Assembly: GCA_026874595.1 (NCBI GenBank)
Contig: CM049317.1
Span: 50,120,401-50,184,400 of the forward strand
Origin: Sipunculus nudus
Lineage: Eukaryota; Annelida; Sipuncula; Golfingiida; Sipunculidae
Direction: 5' to 3'
DNA: 64,000 nt
Within the stretch, counting starts at the first letter, position 1. Each line of letters opens with the position of its first letter. Under the pieces are notes generated by a model. The model had not been told where the DNA came from. It did not search any database and worked only from the letters and a program-made list of their open reading frames with translations. A program made the position numbers and the translations under genes. Below, piece by piece: positions 1 through 11,985 of this stretch.

Positions 1-1523
1 AACTGCATCCAAGTTGTAAAAAGTTCAGTTATAAGAAAACTAACCCTGTGAAATTATATTCCTCTCAGCAGAACCAATCCAATTTTTAAATTGCTTCCAA
101 GCCGAAAGTTTATCAAGCAGAGAATGACCCAGAATACTTCATTTCCACGGATACCTGGCCTGCTGCCAAATGGGACATGTCAGACGTATGGCACGTTGAC
201 AGACATAAAGGTCTGATCACCATTGGTCTAAATAGTCCGCTTAACATGCAAAGATATCAATGATATGTCCCATACAATTAAGCTTTTCTAAGAATCAGTG
301 CCCTAGAGAGTAAACATAAACACATAAAAAAGAAATTCCACAGACCACAGCAACCACAATATACACTTGCCTTTCAAGACACACTTGACTGTGAATAAAG
401 CATCATTAACGCCCTTTTTTGTTCGTGAGCAATATATTTTATATGTATACGCACCTGCTGTACACAGGATTTACGTTCTGACTGTAACAGTGAATGTTTT
501 GGCAGGAACTCTTCCCTCTAAAGAATTATGGTTACTGCATGACAAAAGTGTGAGGTCGTTCCTATTTTAACGAGAAAGTGCAGCACTATAATGGGAAGTG
601 ATATAGACTAATTATCTTCTTTACAGGTATGGTTGCTGATATGAGGTGATAGTGATGATCAAATAGAAATGTAGTAATAATATCATATGAACTGGGATAT
701 GTATTATTTTATAACAGTTATTTATCTATCTAATTATTTTTATTTTCATTACTTTTATAGATTTTAATATAGGTCTACTCGGTATGTGTAATTCGAGAGC
801 ATTCATAATTCAACAAATTAAATCCAAGGCCACCGCCGCCAAAAAGACCAAGGGACCACCTGAAATGTATCACACGTGTATACATAAGATAAGGCATTCA
901 AGAAATAAATCATACTGGGCTGTTGTTATAACAAACAGATTCTAAGGGCCCACACAAGAATGTTTGCATAAGCTATCGTATATAAAAGATCACATTGAGT
1001 GTGTAGTGAGAATTGATATACAGTAGTCATACATGCCCCTTCGTCGTATCTTGGCACTGTTGAGTTCTCTTGTTAGACAAGGATGTTTGGATATCAGGCG
1101 GGCATTCCAAGTAGGGTCAATAAAATGTTTAGTGAGAAATAGTTATTCAGATACGGCCGTGCATGTTTATCTAGTTATCGCACTGGTTTATAAATTAGCG
1201 CTTATGGCGACTGTCTTTATAATAGTGTGTTTGGCATTAATATCGCTAATATCGTAAAAACATATTTAGTATGTTCAATATATATTTATAATTTAAAATC
1301 CAACAAGTGGCACATGAGCCATGCCGCTCAGCTGAATTGAAGAAACCTTGAATAATCACAGGGTAACATGACTCCCAGAGTGCTCAAAATCATGCATTCT
1401 GCCAATAAATATTAGATATAGATTACAGGGACTTTATTCTACATGCATCTGATACCATGTGTGCCAACCTGACTAACAGAATGTTGAAATAACGTTCTTT
1501 CACATAGCTTTCAAAATATGTCT
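1..1523. other. AT-rich intergenic sequence, no gene seen
   Basis: I find no open frame with recognisable protein character, no splice-supported exon and no clear repeat here. Two short open frames (around 367-570 and 1033-1257) have compositions expected of random AT-rich DNA, and I do not annotate them as genes. Confidence 0.5.
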
Positions 1524-1690
1524 AATGTGAGTGGTACACGACTGTGGGGCACAGCCTTCCCATAAAGCCTGCAGAGCGTTCACTCTGGGTGGGGGCCGAC
1601 CGTGAAAAGTCTCACCGCCTTGGCTGAGATTGGAAACAACAGTCTCCCGGTTTTAAGTCCTGCGCTCTACCCCTAAGCCACAGAAGCCGG
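1524..1690 (-). repeat. tRNA-derived SINE, 5' part, minus strand
   Basis: The reverse complement matches the 5' part of the full-length SINE at 25873-26293: the same CCGGCTTCTGTGGCTTAGGG start with a pol III A-box-like segment, and the shared stretch through the ACGGTCGGCCCCCACCC segment. The B-box region is less well kept than in the other copy. Similarity stops near 1524, so the 3' half is missing. Its 5' end lies immediately before the PHD-finger piece of the LINE, so the SINE marks where the LINE's left part is lost. Confidence 0.75.
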
Positions 1691-1699
1691 CTTAATTGG

Positions 1700-1974
1700 A
1701 AAGGTTTGTGCTGTGACGATTGTGATGCGTGGTCACATCTGAAATGCCTACCTGACGTGAAACTTGATCGCTACTGTGAACTACAGGAATATGATGAGTA
1801 TTTGGTATGTCACAAACGCATTTTGCCAAATTTTAATGACTCATGTTTTAAAACTGACAGTAAAGCAGTTGAACCCGATCTTGAGCTGAAATTCAACCAT
1901 ATCACGTCCTGTGTGGAGGAACAAAGTTGTGATGATGGGAACCTGACTCTCAAAGATGTCAGACTAAAGTATTA
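1700..1974 (+). pseudogene. LINE fragment: PHD-finger region
   Basis: The open frame has a PHD-like zinc-finger start (C-C-D-D-C-D-A-W-S-H-L-K-C), of the type found in the N-terminal region of many animal non-LTR retrotransposons. It stops where the foldback element begins at 1975, and endonuclease-like coding sequence resumes just after that element at 6012. I infer that both pieces belong to one LINE split by the insertion. The 3' side of the zinc finger is degenerate (a single CxxK-like end), so this is a relic. Confidence 0.6.
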
Positions 1975-3370
1975 GTCCTGGGGCTGAGGGGGGTCCTGTG
2001 TGCAATCATATGTCCCCTAAATTTGATTTCTGATCCAGGTAGGACACCCTTATCGGAGTAAAAAAAACTTGGGTAGACATCCTGGATCGTGGGCAGAAAG
2101 GGTGGAATTCAAGATGGCGTCCAAGATGGTCGTAGAACCATTGAATCATATATACTCGAAAAGTAATTGAGGTAGGGGAATGATTTTGGTGTCTTTTCCT
2201 ATGTTTTCAGGTCAAAGAATCTATTGAAACCATTTCCATGACAATAACGTATTTGGTTTCGGTGGTATTCAATATGGCTGCCAATATGGCCGCCGTACCA
2301 TAAAATCCTACATAACTCAAAAAGAAGTTGAGGTAGGGGAATGATTCTGGTGTCTTTGCCTATGTTTTCAATGTCAAGGAATCTATTGAAACCATTTCCA
2401 AGACAATACCATTTTTGATTACGGTTAAATTCAATATGGCTGCCAATATGGCCGCCGTACCATAAAATCATACATAACTCAAAAAGCAATTGAAGTAAGG
2501 GAATGATTTTGGTGTCTTTGTCTATGTTTTCAAGGTCAAAGAATCTATTGAACCCATTTCCGAGACAATACCGTGCTTGTTTACACTAGATTCAATATCG
2601 CTGTCAATATGGCCGCCGTACCATAAAATCATACATAATTCAAAAAGTAATTGAGGTAAGGGAATGATTGGCTTTGCCTTTGTCTCAATATGGCTGCCAA
2701 AATGGCCGCTGTACCATTGAATTGCATAAGACAAGCCAAGGAATCAAGGTAGGGGGTATATGTTGGTATTATCGTCTATGTTTTAGGGCCCAGGAGTCTC
2801 TTTTAATTATTTCAAAACTATACTGTTATTGGTTAAGGGGATATTTAATATGGCTGCAAAGAGAGCAACCAATGAACCATTGGATCATGTATAACAATCC
2901 AAGGAATTAAAGTAGGGGTTGATATTTTAATGTCTTTAACTATGTTTACAGGGTCAATAATCTATTTAAACCCTTTTTCAAGACAGTACTGGATTTGGTT
3001 ATCGTGATATTCATTATGGCTGCCATTACAGCCACTGTACCATTGCACCATGTCTGACTATCCACGGAATTAAGGTAGGGGATGATATTTCGATGTCTTG
3101 CCTATGTTTTAAGGGTTAAAGGATCTATTGAAACTATTTTAAAGAATATACGGTACTGGGTTATGGTAAAACTCAACATGATTATCATTATGGCTACCAA
3201 TATAGCAGCTGCACAATTGAATCATGAGTAACTCACTAAAGAATCGAGAAAAGAATGATTTTGTTGTCTTTTGTTAAATTTTCAATGGTAAAAAACGACC
3301 ATTATCATCATCAGGCCGGTATCTTTTCAGGCTAAAGTGGAATTCAATATGGCTCCGGCCATGTCATTGA
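1975..3370 (+). repeat. Left inverted-repeat arm, about 165-bp tandem units
   Basis: After a unique-looking 130-bp end, successive units carry AATATGGCTGCCAATATGGC, a run reading ACCATTGAATCAT or ACCATAAAATCAT, AAGTAATTGAGGTAGGGGAA, and a GTCTTTGCCTATGTTTTCA segment. Units become more diverged toward the inside (after 2700). The many overlapping open frames in this arm come from the repeat and are not genes. Confidence 0.8.
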
Positions 3371-3379
3371 ATCATCCAA

Positions 3380-5060
3380 AATTCACCAAGGAATGCAGCT
3401 TGGTGATTGATTTGGGGGTCTACAAGGTCAAGTTATCTCTTGAAATTATTTGGTCGATAAAGTATATTGTAGACAATTGCTTTATTGTTGTTGCTTTGGT
3501 ACAGTGGTCCAAATTCGCTAGTAACGCCATTTCCAGTCAAGACATGAATGGCTGGAAGAACATAAATATAAGCTGGCCGACTCTTCTGTCGGATCATGAA
3601 TTGGAATATACCTCGTTTTTGTCTCCAGTTCTCCCTCTGAGCCACAGTTCATTAAGTCCACTTGACACAAACAGATGTGAAAAGCACAATACAAGTACAA
3701 TAACATCTGTTTTACCAGCTATGATAAGGATCTGTTTCAGCTCATTTCCTACCCCAAAAGAGGACAAGAGGAATGATTGGGACATCCGCCTCTTCATGAT
3801 CAGAGACTAATGCAGGATGATGTGTGAGCGATCCATATTCTGACCGACTTTGTCTTAAGGGAAATATTAACCAACCTGCACTATTCTAGTGTAAAAAATA
3901 TTTCACAGTTTAATTTTATTATTTGATGATGGAGAGAAACTGTCCAGATCCATTACTTGTTTGGTGTCCAGAGAAATATTGCTAACAAAAACAGGAGTTT
4001 TCAATGTTGTTGTTCAAAATGAAACTTATACGTTGTGCAATTTGACACATATCCGAGCACAAAGCCCAGGAACTGTTCTAATAGTTCCCTAAAGAGGGTA
4101 ACACTGATTTTTTATTAATAATGTCATGACACCAACAACCCAGCCTGTTGGCATATGCGATTGTTCCACTGGCAGAACATCTTTTGCTCTGGATTTGTCA
4201 CAAGTTCTGTCATTTTTCATGTTTGTTGTTCTTTTAGCTCAGCAGACTGTACGTCATTTGCCTAGGCAATTGACCTTAAAAACAAGAAATTAGGACACTG
4301 TGATTTATATTCTACCGGCTATAGGAACAACAAAAAAAGTTATTTGTGCACCCTGAATGTCAGATTGGCACTTATAGTATCTAATAGGCCCAGAATCCTC
4401 TAATGCAACATGGGAGCTTCTGGAAAAATCTTCACGGAAATCTAAAGTTAATTCATCGTGACATATATTCTGCAAGCTACATGGCTAAAAGATGATCTTG
4501 AACACCCAGACAGTCTGACTGGGTTCAAATTGTGTCTGTAAACCCTAGAATATTTTAACCTGACATCCAGGGAAGTTCTGGGCAAATCTCCTTTGAAACC
4601 TGAAATTAGGTTCTGATATAACATCCATGTCGAATCCCTTGACTAGATCACTGTAATCTTAATGCTGTGAGCTAAAGGAAACGCATGAGTTTTACAGTGA
4701 AAGTCAGATTGGTACAAATAATTACAGTTTGACCTAGAATCTTCTCACATAAAATTTTAGGTCCACCCTAAATCCCCATCAACAATTGAAACTGGGTCAT
4801 GGTGATCTGTATTTTGTGAGCTACAAGCAGCAAATCTAATTTTGAGCACCCAGCAAGTCAGACAGGGCATATGTTTGATATGAAAAAAATGTCTTAGCTA
4901 AAGTAAAGGGAGGTCATTGTAATGTCTCCTTGTACATAAAAAAATAAAGTCAATGGGACATATGTTCTCCAAGACTTGTGAAAGAACATGATTTGAGCAC
5001 ACAATATGTTAGATGTACATGAGTTTTAGCAGTTATCAAAGAAACTTATATTGGCAGCTA
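3380..5060. other. Loop of the foldback element
   Basis: No convincing gene. From about 4290 to 5060 the sequence is a reverse-oriented, diverged run of the about 150-bp repeat family that also forms the arrays at 20.5-22.0 kb and 41.9-42.6 kb; shared landmarks include AAACCTGAAATTAGG and phrases related to TGACCTATATTCTG. The 157-codon open frame at 3337-3810 resembles no family I know and begins inside the last repeat unit, so I treat it as fortuitous. Confidence 0.5.
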
Positions 5061-5068
5061 ATGTAAAC

Positions 5069-6011
5069 TCACACCAAAACCAAAAAAAAATAAAATTTCT
5101 TGAAAATAATTTTCAAGAATCCAGGACATTGAAAACATACGCAACGATACCAAACTGAATCCCCAACCTTAATTCCTTGGCTTATCAGACATGACTCAAC
5201 TGTTAAGAAGCCATAATTGCAGCCATATTGAACACACCATAACCAAATACTGTATTGTCTTGGAGTTGGTTTCAGTATATTCATTGACCCTGACAACAGG
5301 GAAAAAGATACCAAAATCAAACCCCTACCTCTATTCCATGGAGTGTCATACATGTTCAAATGTACAATGGCCATATTGACAGCCATATTAAATATCCCCA
5401 GAATCAAAACAGTATAGTATTGAAGATAATTTAAATAGTCTCCTGGGCCCTGAAAAACATAGACGATAACACCAAAATCAACCCCCTGCCTTGATTCCTT
5501 GGCTTGTCATTTGCGTTTCAATGGAACAGCGGCCATATTGGCAGCCATATTGAATATCACCGTAACCAAATACCGTACTGTCTTGGAAATGTTTTCAATA
5601 GATTTCTTGACCCTTAAAAGATAGGCAAAGACACCAAAATCATTCCTCTACCTCAGATACTTTTCGAGTTCGGTATGATTTTATGGTACGGCGGCCATAT
5701 TGGCAGCCATATTGAATATCTTCGAAACCAAATACTGTATTGTCTTGAAAATGGTTTCAATAGATTCCTTGACCCTGAAAATATAGGCAAAGACACCAGA
5801 ATCAATCCCCTATCCCAATAACTTTCCGAGTTATGTATGATTCAATGGTTCGGCGGCCATCTTGAACGCCATCATGAATTTCACCCTTTTTGCCCGCGAT
5901 CCAGGATGTCTACCCAAGTTTTTTTTTACTACTCTAAAGGTGTCCTACCTGGATCAGAAGTCAAAATTAGGGGACATACGATTGCACACAGGACCCCCTC
6001 AGCCCCCGGAC
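5069..6011 (-). repeat. Right inverted-repeat arm of the foldback element
   Basis: Reverse complement of the left arm, with about five units and the same terminal 130 bp. Near the end it keeps the segment CTTGGGTAGACATCCTGGAT also found in the left arm. The right arm is shorter than the left (about 0.94 versus 1.4 kb), so the arms have gained or lost units independently. Confidence 0.8.
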
Positions 6012-6331
6012 TATATCCTAACAATTTCGTAGCTGGATATCTGAACATAAATGGTCTTAGGAATATAATTAATTCACTGACAGATATACTATCGCCCTGT
6101 AATCTGGATCTGCTATGTATAGCTGAAACAAAATTAGATGCATCGTTCAATCTGCTTGGGCATAGACTCTTCAGGAGAGACAACTCAAGCAATGTTGGTG
6201 GACTACTGCTTTATGTAAGGAGTGATCTGCCGTGTAGGGTGCTTACAGACTTAACTTTTAACCACATTGAAAGTATACCATTTGAGCTTACAATACAAAA
6301 GAGGAAATCGACCATCCTGTGTAGCTACTAA
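6012..6331 (+). pseudogene. LINE fragment: AP-type endonuclease domain
   Basis: The frame contains L-N-I-N-G-L-R-N, then D-L-L-C-I-A-E-T-K-L-D, then G-G-L-L-L-Y-V-R-S-D. This is the order of the N-terminal motifs of apurinic/apyrimidinic-type endonucleases in CR1/Rex1/Jockey-like LINEs, which nick DNA to prime reverse transcription. The frame closes at 6331, and downstream frames (6267-6515, 6729-6974) continue only weakly, so the domain is broken. LINE clade is uncertain. Confidence 0.8.
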
Positions 6332-7260
6332 TCACCAAGTGTGTCACAACGAAACTTTTTTTGATGATCTTACATTTATTTTAGACAGACTATTTCTAAT
6401 ACTTGAACATGTACTAGAAATTGGTGTCTTGAATTTTAATCTTTCACAAGGGAATGGTAAGACTGCATTACATGATTTATGTGATGTTTATGCTTTAACA
6501 AATTTAGTTGATTAACCAATGTTTTATCATAAAACTGGTTACTCGCTTGTTGATGTGATACTTACGAATCATAAATCCAGTTTTCTTCATCCTGGAACCA
6601 TGAATACTCATATCAGTGATGGGCACATGGTGGCGTATACTGCGATGAGATACCAGCAAAGACTGACTTCTATTGCAGTTTAAACTTTTAATGGAAGAGA
6701 CTTTCTTGTAGATCTACAACATGCACCCATGCGTGTATCAGAAGTGTTCACTGATGTTGACGATAGCTTCTGGGTGATATCTCAGCCACTACATTTGGAT
6801 ACCCATGCACCCATTAAGAAAGCCATGAAGGTTAAACATAAGCCTTTTATGAACAGTACTCTTAGGAAAACCATACTTAACAAGAGGCGACTCTGGAAGC
6901 GCTACAAGAAATATCTATCTCCCAATACTTGGAAGCGTACAGTTCTTAGTGACTTTACGAAAATACTCTATTAAAGATTATTTAAAGGGTTAAAAGAGAA
7001 ATTGGGCCCCAAAAAGTAGAATTCTGACCTACAATCAAACTTTTATGACAAACAAAGGAGCTTAAAATGGATTAAAATGTTCCTACTGTTGTGACTAACC
7101 CTAAAAACGTATCTGACATTATGAACAATTTTTACATAAATATAGCTGCCCACATTGGAGCAGATTTAGTGTACTTGAATATGATTATTATGTCAAAGGT
7201 TTTTTAGATCAGTCAATCTCACATATTAGTAACTACCTGAGCATAAATGTGAGTGAAATG
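6332..7260 (+). pseudogene. Degenerate LINE linker between endonuclease and RT
   Basis: Short open frames in changing phase carry residual LINE-like text, for example H-A-P-I-K-K near 6800 and a basic K-R-R-L-W-K-R-Y stretch near 6880, as is common just upstream of the RT domain. Several stops and frame changes interrupt it. Confidence 0.55.
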
Positions 7261-7265
7261 ACGTT

Positions 7266-7500
7266 ATGGTCTCATATATCACACATAATGACGTGTTTGG
7301 AGCTATTAACAACCTAGATTCTAAGAAAGCCACCGGTTATGATGGCCTGTCTGCTAAGGTTCTTAAGACTGCCAATCCTATTTTGCATATTCCACTTACT
7401 ATTTTGTCAAATAACTGCATTAGAAGTTGTGTCTTTCCTAATTTGATGAAATATGCAAATGTCACACCGGTTTTTAAAAAGGATAAGACTCTTATAAAGT
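7266..7500 (+). pseudogene. LINE fragment: N-terminal reverse transcriptase
   Basis: The frame reads L-D-S-K-K-A-T-G-Y-D-G-L-S-A-K-V-L-K, then P-L-T-I-L-S-N, then F-P-N-L-M-K-Y-A-N-V-T-P-V-F-K-K. These are the opening RT motifs of non-LTR retrotransposons. It is cut at 7500 by an insertion, and the next expected motif resumes at about 8713. Confidence 0.85.
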
Positions 7501-8706
7501 ACTAGCTGATAGACCCGGTACACCGGGCTTATTACCGGGGTTTGGGAGATTTATTAACTGAGATGTGAAATGTTGGCTCATTTTTTTTTTCATTCTTTAA
7601 GTTAACAGAAAATATAGGTTTTCAGTGGGAAACTGTCTCCATAAGATATGTATAAACATTTTGGCACGACTGCAGAATAACGCACGAACCTCTCTGAGGC
7701 ACAACACTCCTGTGAACAGAAAACGTTTCTATGTACAGCTGTTTGTATCTTAATTTTGCCACTTACTTTTAAATTACATGAATCCTTAACATCATACTGT
7801 CCGTCCGTATAAACTCATAATCTGGTGGAGACAGTGCGTGAGTGATCCTGCAGTCGCACCAATATTTTAAACAATTATTTTGTGGTTCTGTCCTCGTTGC
7901 AAGAAATTTATACCCCGGTATGTTTACCTCGATGACCTGGCCAGTGATGGTGTTGACATTGCGAACCGGAATGAGACGCGGGGGCATTCAGGTTTTCGAT
8001 GATATATGAATGGATTCTATCGGTGGACGTATAAAGATAAGGTTGATGTGAGGAACACATGGAAGATTTATTAAATGTACCTTGCAAGGAAACTGTTCCT
8101 GAAGAAAGAAACAGAAATATGAATACCTCGTAAGTAGCAGTAGCGGACCCAACGGGACTCAATGCATAGGGTCCGTATTCATTTTCAACCGCCGCAATGT
8201 TTTTTTTTTCATCGTATCAGACAAATTTTGAGGCCTGAAACCCCAGACACCTCTCCACCCACCCAACCCCACACATGTTCCTGAAATTGGGACCTTGAAA
8301 TAGGTTTTGTCATTAATCCTCCTGGGTTGAACTCTCTATTTCATAAAGCGAGCAACATGTGTTTTTCTCTTATATACTGACCACGCACGTGGGTCAAATC
8401 CCTCATTGAAAGCAAGCGTTATTCATATGAACAATAGTCCTGATAGTGTTAGGGGTTAAGTGACCACAATGCACGCATTCCGGTGATTGCCGAAGGCAGT
8501 TCGGCTGTGCTCGGTAAAATAACCGGAAAATCACTAAAAATTATATGTATATTAAAAATTATTTATTTTCACATCGCCTATGTCACTGCGGGGATAATAA
8601 CCTTTAAAATGATGTATGGCACAATATTGTACACAGCGCGGTTTTAGAGAACATTGCGAACAAACGTGAACTGAGTTCCTTTTATAAGTATTAGATAAAG
8701 AAAAAC
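7501..8706. mobile_element. Unclassified 1.2-kb insertion inside the LINE RT
   Basis: LINE coding stops at 7500 and resumes at 8713, and both junctions carry TAAAGT (7495-7500 and 8707-8712), consistent with a 6-bp target-site duplication. The left end contains a GACCCGGTACACCGGGC hairpin. I see no clear terminal inverted repeat, poly(A) tail or coding frame, so I do not assign a class. Confidence 0.6.
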
Positions 8707-8712
8707 TAAAGT

Positions 8713-9850
8713 CCGGTCAGTATCTTGACTTCTATTTCAAAGGTTTGTGAAAAACTGATAGGAAATCAGCTGGAAACATTTCACAATCAAATATTCCCCC
8801 AATTTATTTCTGCATTCAGAAAGAAACATTGTTGCAAGTCTGTCCTCCTGCGACTTACGGAGGAGTGGTGACAGGCACTTGACAGAGGCAGTTACATCGG
8901 CACTGTACTGATGGACTTGTCAAAGGCGTTTGACTTTGTGCCTTTTTCACTTCTAATTGGAAAGCTAAATGCATATGGTATGCACTACAGTGCTATACAG
9001 ATATTAGGAAGGACGTTCCTAAGGGCCCAGTTCTAGGGCCAGCCCAATTTAACATTTTTTTAAATAACATATATGGTTTCATTAAACTTGCTGATTTGGC
9101 AAATTATGCCGATGATAATACTATTTCTTTCATTGATCACAGCATAGCAAAAGTCCGACAATACTCACTTATGAATGTAAAATAGCTATAGAATGGTTCC
9201 AGATCAATTTAATGGAAGCTAATCCTGATATATTCTAGGTAATGCTTCTTTCTAAATCCAAGTATCCAGTGATTTCAGTATCAACATTAACAATGCCACC
9301 TTTAGCAGTGAGGCTTGTGTTAAACTACTTGGTATTAACAAAGATAAAAATATGAATTTTAAATTTCATGTAATTCATTTTTGTATAAAGATTGCAAGGC
9401 AACTTGGTACTTTATACAGAATACATCGCATCCTAGATGGAAATGCTAAACTAAGAATTGTACGGTCTTTTATACAATCAAAGTTTAATTATTGCTCAAT
9501 CAATTGGCATTTCGTTGGACAGAAACTTACATTCAAGATGGAGCGCATCTTAAAACGGGCAGTACGCCTGATTGACGGAGACTTGAATACTGACTCCTCT
9601 GAGCTCTCTCATAAATACAATTTTGATAACATAGAACTACAAAGACTTAAGACTATAGTAATTCGAACATGAAAATATAATCTTTCCCCAGTATATCTTC
9701 GAAACTTTTACCAAGAAGTGTCTACACCATACAACACTCGACAAAATCAGATCATAAATTATCTCTAGTGAAAACTACAAATTATGGTCTAAATTCATTT
9801 AAACACTTCTCTAGTCAAATTTGGAACTGTCTTTCGTCTTAATACCATCA
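8713..9850 (+). pseudogene. LINE fragment: RT catalytic core and C-terminus
   Basis: Right after the insert come P-V-S-I-L-T-S-I-S-K-V-C-E-K, then M-D-L-S-K-A-F-D, then K-G-P-V-L-G-P, and N-Y-A-D-D-N-T near 9105, which is the catalytic YADD box. Open frame 9352-9672 is the typical LINE C-terminal region (R-S-F-I-Q-S-K-F-N-Y-C, then L-K-R-A-V-R-L-I). Frameshifts separate the blocks, so the element is dead. Confidence 0.85.
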
Positions 9851-9859
9851 ATAAACACT

Positions 9860-10442
9860 ACAAATGTAATAAAAATATTCTGCTGATACGAAAGCATATG
9901 AAAGCTGCAAAGAATGCAAGAAAAGAAATGTGAGTATTTCATTCGCTGAAGGAACGACTAATATACTGACTTGAAGAAATATAAATACTGAGGATGACAT
10001 AATGTTAACCCCCGTGTTGGACCAAATATCCAAAAATCCTTTAAGAGAATAATAGTTGTGGAACAGAAAATCACATCTTTTTGGCACGGTATCACAAGAT
10101 TTCCTCTTTATATCTAAAAACAATCTCCCTATACGGGCGGGGGACAACCTCTCCCATACCCTGCCCGATGTACAATTAAAAGAAAAAAACCTGGCTCTAT
10201 ATTTTATTCCTTGGCGATTGGCGGCCCCCCCCCCCCCCACTGTTCTCAAATATCTGGATCCGCCAAGGACGACACCTCGTCTACACAAATAATTTATAAT
10301 ATATTGGCATTTATAGCACCATTTACCTGATCAACCTGCTAAGTAATTATATTTTTTTTTATTATTTTGTGCTAGATCTCCAATAGAGCTGTCGTCTGAA
10401 ACCGACCTTTGGGCAAATTGTTAGCAATAGGTGGCAGATTTG
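9860..10442. other. Non-coding stretch with poly-C tract
   Basis: Contains a 17-nt C run near 10223-10239 followed by CTGGATCCGCCA. That resembles a transposon end of the CAGGGGCGGATCC type, but I could not find a matching partner end. The overlapping open frames on the two strands do not resemble proteins. Confidence 0.35.
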
Positions 10443-11840
10443 CAGGGGCGTACTCATAGGGGAGCACAAAGGGGAGCGCGCCCCCCTAAAATTCTGCTAA
10501 CACTTATACCAGTCAACTACTGGCAAGTGTTATGTTTGCTAACTCAAATTTATTTTATTTTTATGTTATTTATTTGAGTATGCACACTGACACATAGATA
10601 TAAAATGTGGCGTTTTAGGAAAAAGGATATTTTCATGTTTCTCTATGCGCGGTTATGGTAATGTTATCCCCATATGGAAAAGAAAGAAGAAAACAAGAAA
10701 GATCTCTTCTGTAATGTAAATATAGATATATATATCTCATATTATAATGGATATTTATTATAAGGTCTAAAGGTTACTATTGACCTAAAGAAAAACTACT
10801 TTAGTTGTATTTGTTGAAATTTTGTGAAGAAAGAACAAAAGCTTAGCAAGATATTAATCGTAATATAAATGTAAAGAGTGTTAGACTAAACAGTAAAGGG
10901 ATTATATACTTACACATCTCTCTCATGCTTTTTACTGTATCTCTTTTCTATTTTGTTTGTGTGCAGAAGTGAAGTCTCCAAACCTTGTGATTGTCCTGTA
11001 ACATGATGGTGGATGGCCAAAAACTGTTAAATAAGCCATGCAAGCTATTTGTACTTTCACTAGACGCTTGCCATGCGTCATTAAAAATTACCCTGGAATC
11101 CACCATGAGATTATATGAAAGCTTCCGGTTTTTTTTATTCATGGGTAATTAAAATCACCTCTAAATACCCAGCTACTGTCACTGGAGCTAGATGGTCAGG
11201 CTTTATGTCAGAAAGCTGCATTTTCAATAATAAGATAAACCTGAAAATGGTATGCAAATAAAAGTCAATGATTATTTTTTACTTCTAATATTTCTTGTGT
11301 TTATGTATTTTAATTACCTCAGGTCAAACTATCTTTATTTCTTTTTAACTCCAACTGGCTATAAGTTCGAACTTAATTTCTGCAAAAAAAAAAAAAAATA
11401 CGAAAACCTATATAATGGAATTCATTATCAGAAGTTCTACATGAAAAATAGATGTAGTATACTTTGACAGAATCAGAGACATATAACAGTTAATCCATTT
11501 CAGTTTTTTTTACGTGTGTGCTGACGATCTTATACTTAAAAGTTACAATTAAGTTACCACACTACACTTATTAATGCATGTATTTTTCTGTTGTTCAAAT
11601 AATGCATTATATATATTATATATAGATGAGGTTCCCACGGTTAACAAAATGAACAATTTGAACTAGATACCTTACAAAATTACATATTATAATCATAATA
11701 ATTATGCACGAACTAACAATATTTAATATGTTTAGTAGGAGACAATTTAACAGCCACCCAGTGTGTTCAAACAAGTTTAAATATGCTTGCTTCTTACTAA
11801 TAGGACTTTGTGGAATATCAATATAATTTAAAAAAAGATT

Positions 11841-11897
<57 letters not shown>

Positions 11898-11980
11898 CAT
11901 GTCTTAAAGACGCAGAACAGCCCCCTTTCCCGACTTTAAGGCTGCGCCCCCTCTATTTTCAAATCCTGGATACGCCACTG
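10443..11980. mobile_element. Non-autonomous TIR DNA transposon (hAT-like)
   Basis: The left end CAGGGGCGTACTCA and the reverse complement of the right end (CAGTGGCGTATCCA) form imperfect terminal inverted repeats. ATTTG directly flanks both ends (10438-10442 and 11981-11985), a 5-bp candidate target duplication. CAGNGGCGTA ends are common in hAT-type elements, but a 5-bp duplication is shorter than the usual 8, so class is tentative. No transposase frame is present. It holds a long (TA)n tract. Confidence 0.55.
11846..11895. repeat. (TA)n microsatellite
   Basis: About 50 bp of nearly uninterrupted alternating T and A inside the 10.4-12.0 kb TIR element. Confidence 0.95.
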
Positions 11981-11985
11981 ATTTG

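Larger units (their letters stand above)
1975..6011. mobile_element. Foldback-type DNA element with long tandem-repeat TIRs
   Basis: The left end (starting GTCCTGGGGCTGAGG) and the reverse complement of the right end (GTCCGGGGGCTGAGG) match for the first 130 bp and then continue as arrays of roughly 165-bp units around the motif ATGGCTGCCAATATGGCCGC. There are about nine degenerate units on the left (about 2100-3370) and about five on the right (about 5200-5870, inverted). TA flanks both ends, consistent with a TA target duplication. The loop has no transposase-like frame, so the element looks non-autonomous. It sits inside the LINE between its PHD and endonuclease parts. Confidence 0.8.

Noticed and set aside
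2270-2301. CArG-box or YY1-site cluster in repeats with CCATATTGG
   Set aside because: The W-run is five bases, not the six of a CArG box, and the match recurs because the whole unit is repeated, so no regulatory claim is supported.
2199-2910. Open frames on both strands with repeated W-Y-G-G-H-I text
   Set aside because: They translate the same foldback repeat unit again and again and close at unit borders; no independent protein signal.
3337-3810. 157-codon open frame inside the foldback loop
   Set aside because: Starts within a repeat unit, shows no motif, signal or splice support, and three opposite-strand frames overlap it.
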